The translations under genes were made by a program, and so were the position numbers. This document shows positions 1-10,121 of a DNA stretch of 41,498 nt, piece by piece. Source of the DNA: Leucogyrophana mollusca (lineage: Eukaryota > Basidiomycota > Agaricomycetes > Boletales); the NCBI GenBank assembly GCA_021014945.1, contig MU266568.1, forward strand, positions 1 through 41,498, read 5' to 3'. The notes under the pieces are model-generated. The model searched no databases. It saw only the letters and a program-made list of their open reading frames with translations, and was not told the origin of the DNA. How positions within the stretch are numbered: position 1 is the first letter of the stretch; each line of letters opens with the position of its first letter.

Positions 1-770
1 GTGTGGAAAACCTGCTCGGAGTGCTTGGGGGACGCTTGCCGTAATCTCACGGCATTTGTCCGGACTTCAAAGAAGTACGATTTTTGGGAACCGAAGGACT
101 TCGGAGTAGTAACAGGGGACTAGGGACTCCGGGAACTCACTGTAGACAAGGTTCGCGATCTGCACAAAACTTGCTAGCTTTGCTCGACCCTAAGGCCTAA
201 GGTGCTACCCTAACCGATAAGTAATGCATGCCATGAATGGCCCCACGACATGACTGGGATCGAGACTAGAGGCCTTAGGCCCTGAGTCTGTTCGCGACTT
301 GGAGGGTTAGGAAGGATAAGGACCCAATCTTGCTGGCAGAAATTAGTCAGGGTTCATTTTTGATTTTGGTGATCCAGGGCTGGCGAGTGGCCGTCACTTG
401 TTGGGGGCGGGGCAAGCGCTTGGTTGAAGAAGCCCTGGAAAGCTATTTTCATATATTAAAGGTAGTACGCCGTAGCCCAGCACACTTGCAATGATGTTGC
501 AGTGAAGTGTGCAACACACAGAATGTTAAGCTTGAAGCGCAACGAATGATCCACAGTGGGTAGCCGCCTTGGTAGTCATAGTCATAAAACTCGAAACCCC
601 TGCCTGTCAATGGGTATTGGCTCGTTTGCATTCAAGGTGAAGGCCCGTAAAGGGGCAAAGAAACTTGAGCATTACGGGGACAGTTGATGAAGCAACCTTA
701 GTACGGATACAAGACAGCAATATCGATAGCAACATGGTCTATAGACAAAAATGTATGGAGGATATCGTGA
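1..770. other. No gene recognised; 3' flank of CTR9
   Basis: I see no convincing coding frame, RNA gene or repeat here. The only open frame, about 60 codons on the minus strand near 449-631, has no recognisable protein character. The stretch borders the 3' end of CTR9 and probably holds its transcript end plus intergenic DNA. Confidence 0.5.
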
Positions 771-3700
771 TCATGACATCTCCTCATCATCGGTGTCGGA
801 CAAGATTTCTTTGCTCTTGCTGCGAGGGCAGGGTAAAAAAGTGAGAAACTGAAGGTATGAAATCTGCCAGGGCTACTTACAAATGTTTCTTCCGTGGACC
901 ACCAGCTGCTTCTTGGTCGTCGTCATCTCTGACAACCCGCTTCTTGACCCCTCGCTTGAGGCACGTAAGTACCTCCAACGGGAAAGAGATATTTCTAGGC
1001 GCTTACCTTCTTGGCCGGTTTACTATCAGCCTCCTCGTCGCTAAATAGCTGACCATTCTCATCCGCCTGGTCGTTAGCTTTTTTGAGTTTGCCCCGTCGC
1101 TTCTTCTTAGGCTCGGCTCCCTCGTCACCGCTCTCCCCTTCGACTTTGACCTTCTTAGGAGCCCTCTTGGACTTGCGCTCACGCTCTTCATCGCTCTCCA
1201 TCTGGACTTCCCTCGTCCACTCAAGAGCCTGCTCCCTCGCTATGCGTCTCTCTTCAGCCAGCTTCTCAGCTTGCTTCCGTAGCTCCTCCATCCTCTCGTG
1301 CTACACAACCGTGGGTCAACTTTGGGCCAAGCGACGAACGATATGTGTACGAACCTCCAGCGCTTGCAGGCGCTCCTTCTCCTCCTGCCTCTTCCGTCTT
1401 GCAGCATCGAGCTTGGCCTGCGCCTCCGCTTCGACCTGCTTCTGAGTGGCAAGGTGCTCATCACCACGCCGTAGCATGCTCTCTCCATACTTCCTCCGCT
1501 GGTCAGCAATTTCACGACTATAAGGAACAAGTGGCGATTGGTCTGCTGCCAGTGATCCAAACAGCCTGCCACGCATAATAAATACCACAACCTCACGTCA
1601 TCGGGGGGGGACTCACCGCTGTGCGTGGCCTGCCTGCGATATTGCCCACTCAAGGTCCTTCAGGGAACGCTTCGTCGGGTTGATTCCAAATAGTAGCTCA
1701 GCAGCTTTCTGCTGGATCATGGCAATATTGTACATAACAGCCTTGTCATTCGGCTGTATATGCAGCGCCTGTAGAAATGTCAGGATAAATGAAGAGTGGG
1801 GTACGGAGGGACACGTCGGCACTGACCATTTCTGCGTATTTAAGCGAAGTACGCATGCCAGCGAACGATTGCTCCTTGTTAGCCTTGGCGTACCACGAAC
1901 GACACAGACAAAGGAGCACAGAGACGTTGTGGCCATCGTAAAACCGGAGGGATGCTGTCTCATACTAGCAACCCCAAGAGGGTAAGGGTTGAGTTAGAAA
2001 GCGATCATCGTGGAGAAAAACACCAACACTCACGCTTTCTATGGCTCGGTCAAATTCGTCGCGAGCATAATAGCAGTGGCCCATATTGACGTATACGCTC
2101 CCATCGCTGAGGGATTCCCGGATCTTTGCAAAGACATCAAGCGCATCACGCGCATTCTTCAGTCGCCTCTGCGCCTCGTCCGCAGCGGAACTCGGGGGAA
2201 CACTACCGCTAAGCGTCCCAAGCGCATCTTCTGCAGTGACGATAGCCAGCCCCTGTGCAGCCACAGCGCACAGCGGGTCCAGCTGCAGTGCCTTGTCATA
2301 AAACTCCGCCGATCGCTGGAACCCGCGTTTTCGCTCTTCCATGCCCTTCGAGCTCGAGTCGCGGCTCTCGCGACTCTGATGGTACATGATCCACCCCGCG
2401 GCACAGAGCGAGTATACGTCATATTTGTCGTGGTCTTTGAGGGTGGCGAAGACGAAGTCTTTGGCGGGCTTGGGCAGGTTGCTTTGAATGAGGAAGTACG
2501 TGTAGAAGGCGCGGAGATTGAGGTTGCTGTTCTGAGATGCGAGCGCTTGTTTGAGCAGCTCGTGGGCCTCGTTTGATTGATTGAGGTTGGCGAGCATCTG
2601 TGCTTGGCGGATTTTGGCTGGTGCAATACATCAGCTATGCATCTTAACGAACATAAAACACCTTACCGTCGACATACTCCGGATGTCTGGCTACTAGCTT
2701 GTCGTACGCTTCCTTCGCCATCACCGTGTCCCCGCTATCCTCATACACCCTCGCAAGGTTGTACAAGATCGAAGTCGACATGCCTTCCCCAACCTCGGAC
2801 CCAAGACCCGCCGCCTTCGTCAGCGCACCCTCATACATCACCCGTGCCTGCTCCAAATTCCCCTCCATATGCTGCAGCGCCCCAAGATTGTTCAACAACC
2901 GCGGATCCACGCGCTCGCTCGCCTCGCTTATCCGCAGCGCCTCTTTCAGCGCGCGGCTCGTCCTCTCGAGACTCTCATCTTGCCAGAGCCGCGCGATCTC
3001 GGCATGCATGTCCATGTCTTCGTTGATATGATGCGCCACTGCACGCCCCGTGTGGCCGTTCGTAGCGCGGGTGTCCTCGAGCTCAAGAGTCTTGCTCGCG
3101 CGGTCAAAGAGCTCCCTGGCTTTCGCCTTCTCCTGCGTAACATCTGAGCTTGAGACACCCGGTCGTGGGTGTGCGCGGAGCGAGGCGAGCATGACAGTTG
3201 CCTCGACTGAACGTTGAGGATTGGGTGGCTGGATGAGCGTGTCGAGAGTATGAATCGCCGCGGCCATCTCGTCTGCGCTCGCAAAGCGCGGTCAGCAACG
3301 TTTGTTGTTGGGAGATAGGTGTCATACCGTTTTGCATCTGCATCTGTGCAAGACCGATCGCGCCCATGACATGCTTCGGTTGTCCTTCCGTTGCGAGCGT
3401 GTAATATTTTGTAGCCTGCGCGAGAGATCCCTCGGCATGTAGGACTCGGGCGGCACGAAGGTACCCTTCTGTAAGGAGTGTAAGTGTGTCCGCGAATTGG
3501 ATAGTTCGTTCCGCTAGTTTCAGTGCCTAAGGTAGTGTGATGAGTGTAGCTCAGGGCGAGCGCGATATGGTGACAAACTCGTTTGTAGCTTCCTTTCCGC
3601 AGGAACAGCTCACAAAGTGCATTGGCGGCCGCGGCGCTTTTCTGATTTGCGTTGAAGGCCTTTTCGATAAACTTCGTGCCAGCAAGGAAGGACTGCGCTC

Positions 3701-4786
3701 TGATTGCTTCAGGCTGATTTTCAGCCTTACTCGCGTTTATGGATTCTAAGCCCAGCAATAATTGTGCAGGCCATTGAGACGGATTCTGCAAAGCAAGAGT
3801 TCAGGGTGTCCTGTGAGTTCGTTAATTGGGTACTTACGACTTCCAGACTTCGTTGCCACGCAGCTTTTGCCTTCGCCTTGTGATCCATCGCCCACAGACA
3901 CAAGCCGATGCCTATGCGGGGGTCCGGAAGACACGAAGGGTTTAGCTGAAGTACGTTCTGGAATAATTTCAAAGCTTGAGGATAGCTTCGCCTTGCGTAC
4001 AGTATACGGGCCTGAGAGCGGAAGGGAGTTTAGGGCATATAGACAATTTGTGAAGTGGGATGTACCTTGCCCAGAAGAGCAACTAGATTTGTTGGTTTTA
4101 CGGCAAGCACACCCTCGAAAGAACGCAGCGCATCATCCATGGATCGTGTGGCAAGTTGCTGTATCCCTATCGGACAGGAGTCAGCGTGGGCTTCTTGCAG
4201 GACGTGAAACCTCACCTCGAGTGAGGAAAGCCAGAGTTCCACCAACGCCCTCTCCGCCTTCTGCAGCGGCCCTCTCCCCAGAGTTGAGGTACTGCGCGGC
4301 TTCCTTATAGTATTCCTCTTTCGTACGCTCTCCGGCCAGCTTGTCCTCCCCTGGCGCAGAATCAGCACCAGTTAACCGTAGCAATTTAGCGGCTCACGAG
4401 CATCACCGAGCACGACTTTCGGCGCCTTTTGTGCGAGTGCTATTTGTATGTTAGCCAATAGAGCGTAAATCGGAGGAGATGAAGCAGTCGCTCCGTTTGC
4501 CTGTAAAGCTTTAAAGCACCTCAATAACTATCCGTAAAGCACAAACGTGCCACGTACATTCGATCGCAGCTTGAGCTATTCGTTCGGCAGCAGCCAGGTA
4601 TCCTCTCCTCCAATACTCCCCGGCTAGTCGTGTCCAGACCGAGACCCTGCACTGGCCCTCCTTGAGCAAGTCGAGAACGTCTTCAGGGTTTGGATCGAGG
4701 TTATCCAGGTCTATGGTGATCACTTCTTGACCACCAAGTTCGATGTCAATTGACCTTCCTCCGGATGAAGTTGCAGCGTCTTCCAT
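771..4786 (-). CDS. CTR9: CTR9, TPR subunit of the Paf1 transcription elongation complex
   Basis: This gene encodes the scaffold subunit of the nuclear Paf1 complex, which travels with RNA polymerase II and promotes histone H2B ubiquitination and H3K4/K36 methylation. The start at 4786 opens MEDAATSSGG and leads into an N-terminal block, ITIDLDNLDPNPEDVLDLL, typical of CTR9. Many exons separated by about 50-nt introns then encode stacked TPR helices, for example ALKLFQNVLQLNPSCLPDP, LLNNLGALQHMEGNLEQA and VYVNMGHCYYARDEFDRA. The C-terminal exons (about 1600-1000) form a charged coiled coil (EELRKQAEKLAEERR) followed by lysine-rich and acidic NLS-like segments. The last exon ends SDTDDEEMS and a TGA at 771-773. 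The first intron joins AAIES to LQANGATASSPP, and the later joins also keep frame, so the gene looks intact. It is transcribed away from the coiled-coil gene at 6037. Family assignment is firm; individual splice sites are predictions. Confidence 0.93.
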
Positions 4787-5945
4787 GATGTTAAATTACG
4801 CGGAGGGTGTCGCCTGTCTAGTCCAATATCCTCAGAAAGCACGTATTCCCCAATACGGAGGCAATTTTGTTCGAGTGCGCTGCTAGTAAGCGTCAAGAGC
4901 GTTTCGCTAGATTTCACAGCTTAAAGGTGAGTTTTGGCCTCGTGGAAGTGGTTGGGCTAGATTTGAGCCTGATTCCGAACTGCAAACGACTCGTGTGGAC
5001 AGATATTCGAGGCCGTGGTGGCAGAATATCCAGAAGAGCTATAGGTCAAACGGGTCAACAGCCGGTCAAGGTCCAAAGTCAAAGTCGGGAGAAGGGACTG
5101 GGATGAGGCAATGAAGACCCCCGACACCACCAACCATGTTCCTCCTCCGGGCCAGTGTCTGCTGCCACCTACCATGCGTGCTCGTCTCTGATGCTTTTCG
5201 CAGTCCACAAGATGATTCCAGGACATACGCGCATGCCATAAATTAATGCATGGTACTGCGTCTACGCCATAGGTTTCGCATCGCAGGCCCTTGAATGTCA
5301 CTCCTCCATCTGTACTATTTGTAACCGGGTATCTACGGGCTCTACTGGTGGTGCGCGGTACATACAGTGTTGGCACCACTTACTCTATAAAGGGCTGCTA
5401 GACCGCCAGTTAATGGTCGGTCTTCCTGCGGATGATCGAGGGGGCTCCAGGAAGATGCAAATTCTGAATCAAACTTGCGGCTTGCGCGAACGCATTGATC
5501 GATTCGGGAGTCTTGTGGTGCATCCTACGCGCTGGGAGGGCCAGACAGCCTCATCAAGTGCGACTCGGAGGTTGCGCAGAAGCTGCAGGTTCCGGCTAAC
5601 ATCGAGGTTCGGGTCGTGGGTTCACGTTCGCTACTTCAGCGCTTCAAGGATCAGCTCCGCGTGGTTACGATTGTTGAATGAGAAGTGACTTCACATATAA
5701 CACACTCATGCACCAATGAACCCGCTGACAGCTGTCTGTGCCTTCGCACTGCTGTTCGACCAAATTCATCGATCCTCGCTCGACGCTCGTTGTTGGTCCT
5801 GCGTGGGTTTGCGGTTCAATTCTTTTTAAGCCGTGATTTTTGGGCGCACGTGACCTAGACGCGTCGTTACCCAAACCTTAATTACGCGCTGGTGTGCATT
5901 CCAACTCGTCGTTGACTGATCGTGTCAGCCTCCTAACTCAAACAG
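4787..5945. other. Long divergent intergenic region between CTR9 and the coiled-coil gene
   Basis: About 1.15 kb lies between the CTR9 start codon and the TATA box of the next gene. It should hold both promoters. The only protein-like stretch I see in it is the short open frame at 5499-5681, listed separately. No tRNA or repeat was recognised. Confidence 0.45.
5499..5681 (+). pseudogene. Orphan protein-like exon or gene remnant
   Basis: A 60-codon frame follows a TGA at 5496-5498 and ends with a TGA at 5679-5681. It reads like the end of a folded protein: SLIKCDSEVAQKLQVP, then NIEVRVVGSRSLLQRF and a tail DQLRVVTIVE, with alternating hydrophobic and charged residues. An AG at 5509-5510 could be a splice acceptor. 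No start codon or upstream exon was found, and I do not recognise the family. It may be the last exon of a decayed gene, or chance. This call rests only on protein-like composition. Confidence 0.25.
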
Positions 5946-5953
5946 TATAAATA
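5946..5953 (+). promoter_or_regulatory. TATA box of the coiled-coil gene
   Basis: TATAAATA lies 84 nt upstream of the ATG at 6037. A pyrimidine-rich, C/A-rich stretch follows before the start codon, as expected for a fungal core promoter. Confidence 0.6.
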
Positions 5954-6036
5954 TCCTCGAACAATTTTGTTGCCCTCCATCTTCCATTCATCCCACCGTC
6001 GCCTACATCCACACATAACACCAACTTCTTATTACA

Positions 6037-7827
6037 ATGTCTTTTCATCTCGACACTGTCATCACTCTCGCTTGCAGCGTGCACAACTCGACATCGGCGG
6101 CGATCAAAGTGAAGAGCATAGCCGAGAAGGACCATCGCGGCCGACGCGGCCAAGTCTTCAAGGACACTTTCGGCGTACTCTGGTCGACTTACCAGGCGGT
6201 CGAGCAGGGACAGACTCTCGAGCGGAAGAAGGATCGCATCTTCTGGAAACTCGCGTCTGAGATCGGTATCGGCATAAGATACCGTCATATCGCCCCCACC
6301 AACCCGCGTGCTCGCTTCAAGTCCCTTAGCCACCAGCATGCCGTCGTCAGTCAACTCATCAGGCCGCAGGTAGCACGTCGGGACGTCGGACTGGAGGAGG
6401 ACCCACTGACAGCTCAAGTAAACGCCCTCACCCAGCTCCAGAACAACGACCTCCTCGCTTTCAAACGGACGCTTCTTGAAAAGGACTCTACAATCGCAGC
6501 CCTGTCCGACCGAAACGACCAGTCGCGTATGCAACTCCAAATGGATCTCGAGGAAGCACACACGAAGGCCAATGATATCCGTACCGCGCTTGAGGCCCTG
6601 TCCGACAAGGACCTCGCCAACACCAATACGATTTCGGCCCTCCGCCAAGCTCTCGCTTCCGTCGCCCGCCGTCACGAAGAAGACCAAGTTATGTTCCACG
6701 ATAATTTATCCGCGAAGCAGAAGATTATCGACGACTTGACCAGCAAGCTTGAATCAGGTGCAAAGCTCCGTCTGGACCTGGAGGACGCTCGCACCGAGGC
6801 CAGAAACACCGCCATCACAATCGAGAACCTGACCGACAAGGACCTCGCCAACACCACCATGATTTCAGGACTCCACAAGACGCTTCACTCTGTTGCCCGC
6901 CGTCAAGAGCAAGACCAGCTTATGTTTCACGAGGATCTTTCCGCGAAACAGAACGCGATCAATGACTTGACGAGCGAACTGAAAAAGACTAAGGACCTCC
7001 TCGCTTCCAAGACCAACGAACTGGAGGACCTTCGGTACGAGAAGGAGATCTTACAAGAGAGGCCGTTAGCCAGGCGCCGAGCGTACATGAAGGACGATAA
7101 GATCGCAAACTATCGTGAAGTATCGCAACTTAAGGATACAATCTTGCTCCTCGCCAACTCTAACGCTGCGCTCGAAGCTAAACTTGCGTCACTTTCTTCA
7201 GTCGGCGATCTTGCTCTGAAAATCCCGGTTAGTGGTGTTTTTGACGACATCTCACCAGAGCCTTCGCCGCCTTCCTCGTACACCCCTTCCTTTACTGGCG
7301 ACGGTATCGTCTTCGGAACGCCTGCGGAGAGCACCTTTGACCAGGGACATCTGCCTGTCTCCCTGCATTCGGACATCAGTCACAGTTCAATCACCCATTG
7401 CACCTCTTGGGATCTCACCGACCTCTTTGAGCAACCCGACACTCCCCCTTCCCCATCTGCCGCCCTTAACCGCAATGTCAACACCCTCCTTGACAACGCG
7501 GCTTCACCATCATCTGATTCCACCCCCAACTCCAGAAAAACCATCACCCCGGCGGACATCTTCACTGATGTACCTCGACTCTACTTCCACTTCTCGCCAA
7601 CCATCACACCCCCCACCACATCACCCGCGCACACCCTCCCTTCCACTTCAGATGCGACGCGTCCTATACGTCCGCTGAAGCCCTTAAAAGTCGTTCTGAC
7701 ACCTCTTCGACTGCCCTTGTGGCCTCCACTGGTCGAGGTGGATGACGACGACATCCCTTGGACCCGCAAGCGCCTCAAGTCGCAGCTCGAACCTTTCCGA
7801 AAGCTCAAGAAAGCACAGACTGCATGA
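6037..7827 (+). CDS. Coiled-coil protein with two-copy 77-residue internal repeat
   Basis: One uninterrupted 596-codon frame starts MSFHLDTVITLACSV and ends KKAQTA. Residues 1-110 form a basic, partly hydrophobic head (FGVLWSTYQAVEQGQ). Residues about 125-390 are a heptad-rich coiled coil. Inside it, residues 169-245 and 246-322 are near-copies; both contain a DKDLANT block and an SVARR block followed by a DLSAKQ-like block. Residues about 400-545 are Pro/Ser/Thr-rich and probably disordered. The tail is basic with a short acidic run (VDDDD) before TRKRLKSQLEPFRKLKK, which could be a nuclear localisation signal. I do not recognise the family; a structural or nuclear role is possible. It lacks introns, unlike almost all its neighbours, and has a clear TATA box. 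The ORF itself is well supported. Confidence 0.8.
   Translation: MSFHLDTVITLACSVHNSTSAAIKVKSIAEKDHRGRRGQVFKDTFGVLWSTYQAVEQGQTLERKKDRIFWKLASEIGIGIRYRHIAPTNPRARFKSLSHQHAVVSQLIRPQVARRDVGLEEDPLTAQVNALTQLQNNDLLAFKRTLLEKDSTIAALSDRNDQSRMQLQMDLEEAHTKANDIRTALEALSDKDLANTNTISALRQALASVARRHEEDQVMFHDNLSAKQKIIDDLTSKLESGAKLRLDLEDARTEARNTAITIENLTDKDLANTTMISGLHKTLHSVARRQEQDQLMFHEDLSAKQNAINDLTSELKKTKDLLASKTNELEDLRYEKEILQERPLARRRAYMKDDKIANYREVSQLKDTILLLANSNAALEAKLASLSSVGDLALKIPVSGVFDDISPEPSPPSSYTPSFTGDGIVFGTPAESTFDQGHLPVSLHSDISHSSITHCTSWDLTDLFEQPDTPPSPSAALNRNVNTLLDNAASPSSDSTPNSRKTITPADIFTDVPRLYFHFSPTITPPTTSPAHTLPSTSDATRPIRPLKPLKVVLTPLRLPLWPPLVEVDDDDIPWTRKRLKSQLEPFRKLKKAQTA
6541..7002 (+). repeat. In-frame tandem duplication, 2 x 231 bp
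   Basis: Copy 1 is about 6541-6771 and copy 2 about 6772-7002, a period of 231 bp (77 codons). The phrase GACAAGGACCTCGCCAACAC occurs in both copies at the same offset, and the surrounding codons align without gaps. This looks like a recent in-frame duplication of a coiled-coil segment. Confidence 0.8.
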
Positions 7828-8820
7828 ACGATTTCCTTTGCATTTTCTCGACGGATATCTCGAAAGTATTATTTGTGAGTACCGTGATTCCACCCCCGTT
7901 TGCCTCTTGTCCTAATAATATCTCGATCTTAGGCGCACGTACCAGACATCACTACCCATATCTACTATGGCTTGCGCCTACATCTGCCTACCCCACATCT
8001 CTATACTAGACGACATCGGCGAATACAAGGCGACAATCGGCTGTTCAAGGACCGTTTACCGTGTCCGTTCTAGCCAGACCTCGCCTTTATAACGTCAAGT
8101 CACCTGCACATTCTGTTAGTACTCTCGCTTTTCTTTCATCCGCATGAAACTCACCAATTACCACAGTATCCACTATCGGATCACAATGTCGCAGGGTCGC
8201 CAACATACTAATCACCAATAGGCTTCTCGTTCTTGGACCGTCAAACGCGTCCGATCGAGCCGCCCGCCGGGAGATAATAGCATTGTTCTTGTCGCTTTTT
8301 CTTCTTCAGATTTGTCCTGAATGTATTTCAGCGCTTCCCTTATCTTTTACATATCTATCCCCCTCATGATTTGTCTCAACTATCGCTATTGGACGATGTC
8401 TTGTTACTGTAGGCCAGATTCGCATAGCTCAGTCCTTATTGTTCGATACCAGATGAATATAGCAGCGTCTGCAATCTTCTGCGCACTTCCGGTTACACCT
8501 TTAACCTAGAATTTCGAACGAAAGATACGAAATCACAGATGCCAGAGCGATACGTACAATCGTACTTGGGTTATGCCGGGCCATCGTCAAAAGAGCTTGA
8601 GCCAGTGAAAGGCGCACATACCCGCCCTTCTGACTCGGACCCGTCATTGTTATCACAGCACTAGGATTGGGTTCAACGAAGAACGATTCGTTGAAGGAGC
8701 CGAGGGCTCGGAATTGGAGGTGCTATCGTGGTCCTCATCCTGTTGCTGCGAGTGGGATAGAGGGAGCTCCGTGATGCGTGCTTGGGGCACAGCGTGCAGC
8801 TGTACTTCAGACAGAGGTCA
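7828..8820. other. No gene recognised; 3' flanks
   Basis: AT- and pyrimidine-rich sequence follows the coiled-coil gene. A short frame at 8321-8509 has no protein-like character. I take the stretch as the 3' UTR of that gene and the 3' flank of the minus-strand gene ending at 8821. Confidence 0.4.
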
Positions 8821-9484
8821 TCATTTCCACAAAGCGTAGCCACGGGTGTGGAACGCATGTGTTACTGAGCGAGGGCGATTTCGGGCCTAAAGGTAGGATA
8901 AGAGGGGACGCGGGAGGCTGAGTGCAAGTGTCGAAGTTCATGAAAACACTCACTAAGGCCTCAACCGGGATCTCATTAATCACGAACTGACCCCCGTTGG
9001 TCAACCTACTGTACGATTTGTGAAACGGGGAGAGGGCTGACATACTTACAAGTTCTCTGGAAAGGGTTGACGCTTGCGTTGGGGGTCGCTCGGAACGAAG
9101 GCGAGTGGACAGAAAGCACTCGAAAGCAATGGCTGGAGGGTGACACGAGAGACAGTGGGATCGTCTTGGAGTAGAGTCACGCAGTCGATCTACTGAATTA
9201 AATGAGATATATGAGCTCTCTAAGGTGGAAACAAACATACCGACCTTTCTTCACGCGACAATACCGAAGCGCAAATCTTGCTTTAGTGCAGCGGGTAGTA
9301 TGGCCTACTCCTTCTCCACATCATTTCCGCCCTTCCATTTTATTGTCCCGAGAGCTGCGACATATACATTGAGCTGTAACATCTGGTCCCGCAAGTCTGC
9401 GAATGTCGATAATGTTGCTGAGTCCACGTTGAGAATTTGGTTTTCGGAAAATGGCGTAGGTCTTTCCTCGCCCAATCCATTCAT
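8821..9484 (-). CDS. Unrecognised spliced gene (hypothetical protein)
   Basis: A spliced minus-strand reading is supported by several good introns. Exon 1 may begin at 9484 (MNGLGEERPTPFSENQ) and continues TLSTFADLRDQMLQLN. An exon at 9089-9050 reads IDCVTLLQDDPTV, then AFVPSDPQRKRQPFPEN. A 41-nt GTAAGT...TACAG intron (9049-9009) joins it in frame to FRLTNGGQFVINEIPVEAL. A 67-nt GTGAGT...TTTAG intron (8953-8887) leads to a last exon ending FHTRGYALWK and a TGA at 8821. The join between exon 1 and exon 2 (about 9370-9090) is uncertain. An F-box reading of the INEIPVEAL stretch was considered but is weak. I cannot assign a function. Confidence 0.4.
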
Positions 9485-10121
9485 ACTGGACCGGCTGGGG
9501 AAAGGCCTACGGTGACCTACCAGATACTCAGGCGCGATAGTGCTTCAATTGTGGGACCGTGGCCTGCACAGTAGGGAGTGTCAGTAAAAACTCGCATTGA
9601 TGAAGTGAGGAAGACTCAGGGAGGGTCACGACTCACGACTCACGGTCGAACTCTAAAGAAAGGAATTTACCGCCGGGTCGCTTCCGGGGTCCTCAAAACA
9701 TGCTGTTTATGGTGATGGTGGCGGGATCCAAACAACGACCAAACATCGTCCTCCTCGTCCTGGGTAACAGCGCCAACGCTCGTGGGCACAGCTCACCGTA
9801 TCCATTGACAATAGCATCATCGGAGCAGTGGCGGCACACCCTTGAAAGCAATCTTCGCCGAATCTATTCGACTAAGTGGCATCTGGAACGCTTGGACTCC
9901 GTCGCGGGTGAGAAAGCACGTCGTTCCCGCGCTCCAGCGCTGTCGTATTGAAGGAAGGTCGGTATCATTCGTTTCTACCAAAGCTGACTCTACTCACCAG
10001 CTCTCTAGCTTGTGGCTCTACTCCGAGACCTTTATACACCATCCCTTTCCGTGTCATCCCGTGTCACCCTTCGGCTGCTGCTTGAAGTGTTTCTCGTTCG
10101 TTTGACTTCGTTTCTTCTGGG
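9485..10121. other. Divergent intergenic region upstream of ADA2
   Basis: No convincing gene is visible. A possible 5' UTR exon of the minus-strand gene with an acceptor-like CTACTGTGCAG lies near 9565-9575. A plus-strand open frame at 9700-9951 has no recognisable domain. The last 150 nt before 10122 are pyrimidine-rich, as expected of the ADA2 promoter and leader. Confidence 0.4.

Noticed and set aside
180..230. CCCTAA-like words near the window start suggesting a telomere
   Set aside because: Only scattered single copies, no tandem repeat array.
5938..6699. 253-codon minus-strand ORF opposite the coiled-coil gene
   Set aside because: It mirrors the codon pattern of the plus-strand coiled-coil gene and has no own motifs; an antisense shadow.
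8870..9005. F-box reading of INEIPVEALVSVF in the minus-strand gene
   Set aside because: It requires reading through a good GTGAGT...TTTAG intron and the rest of the F-box pattern is not visible.
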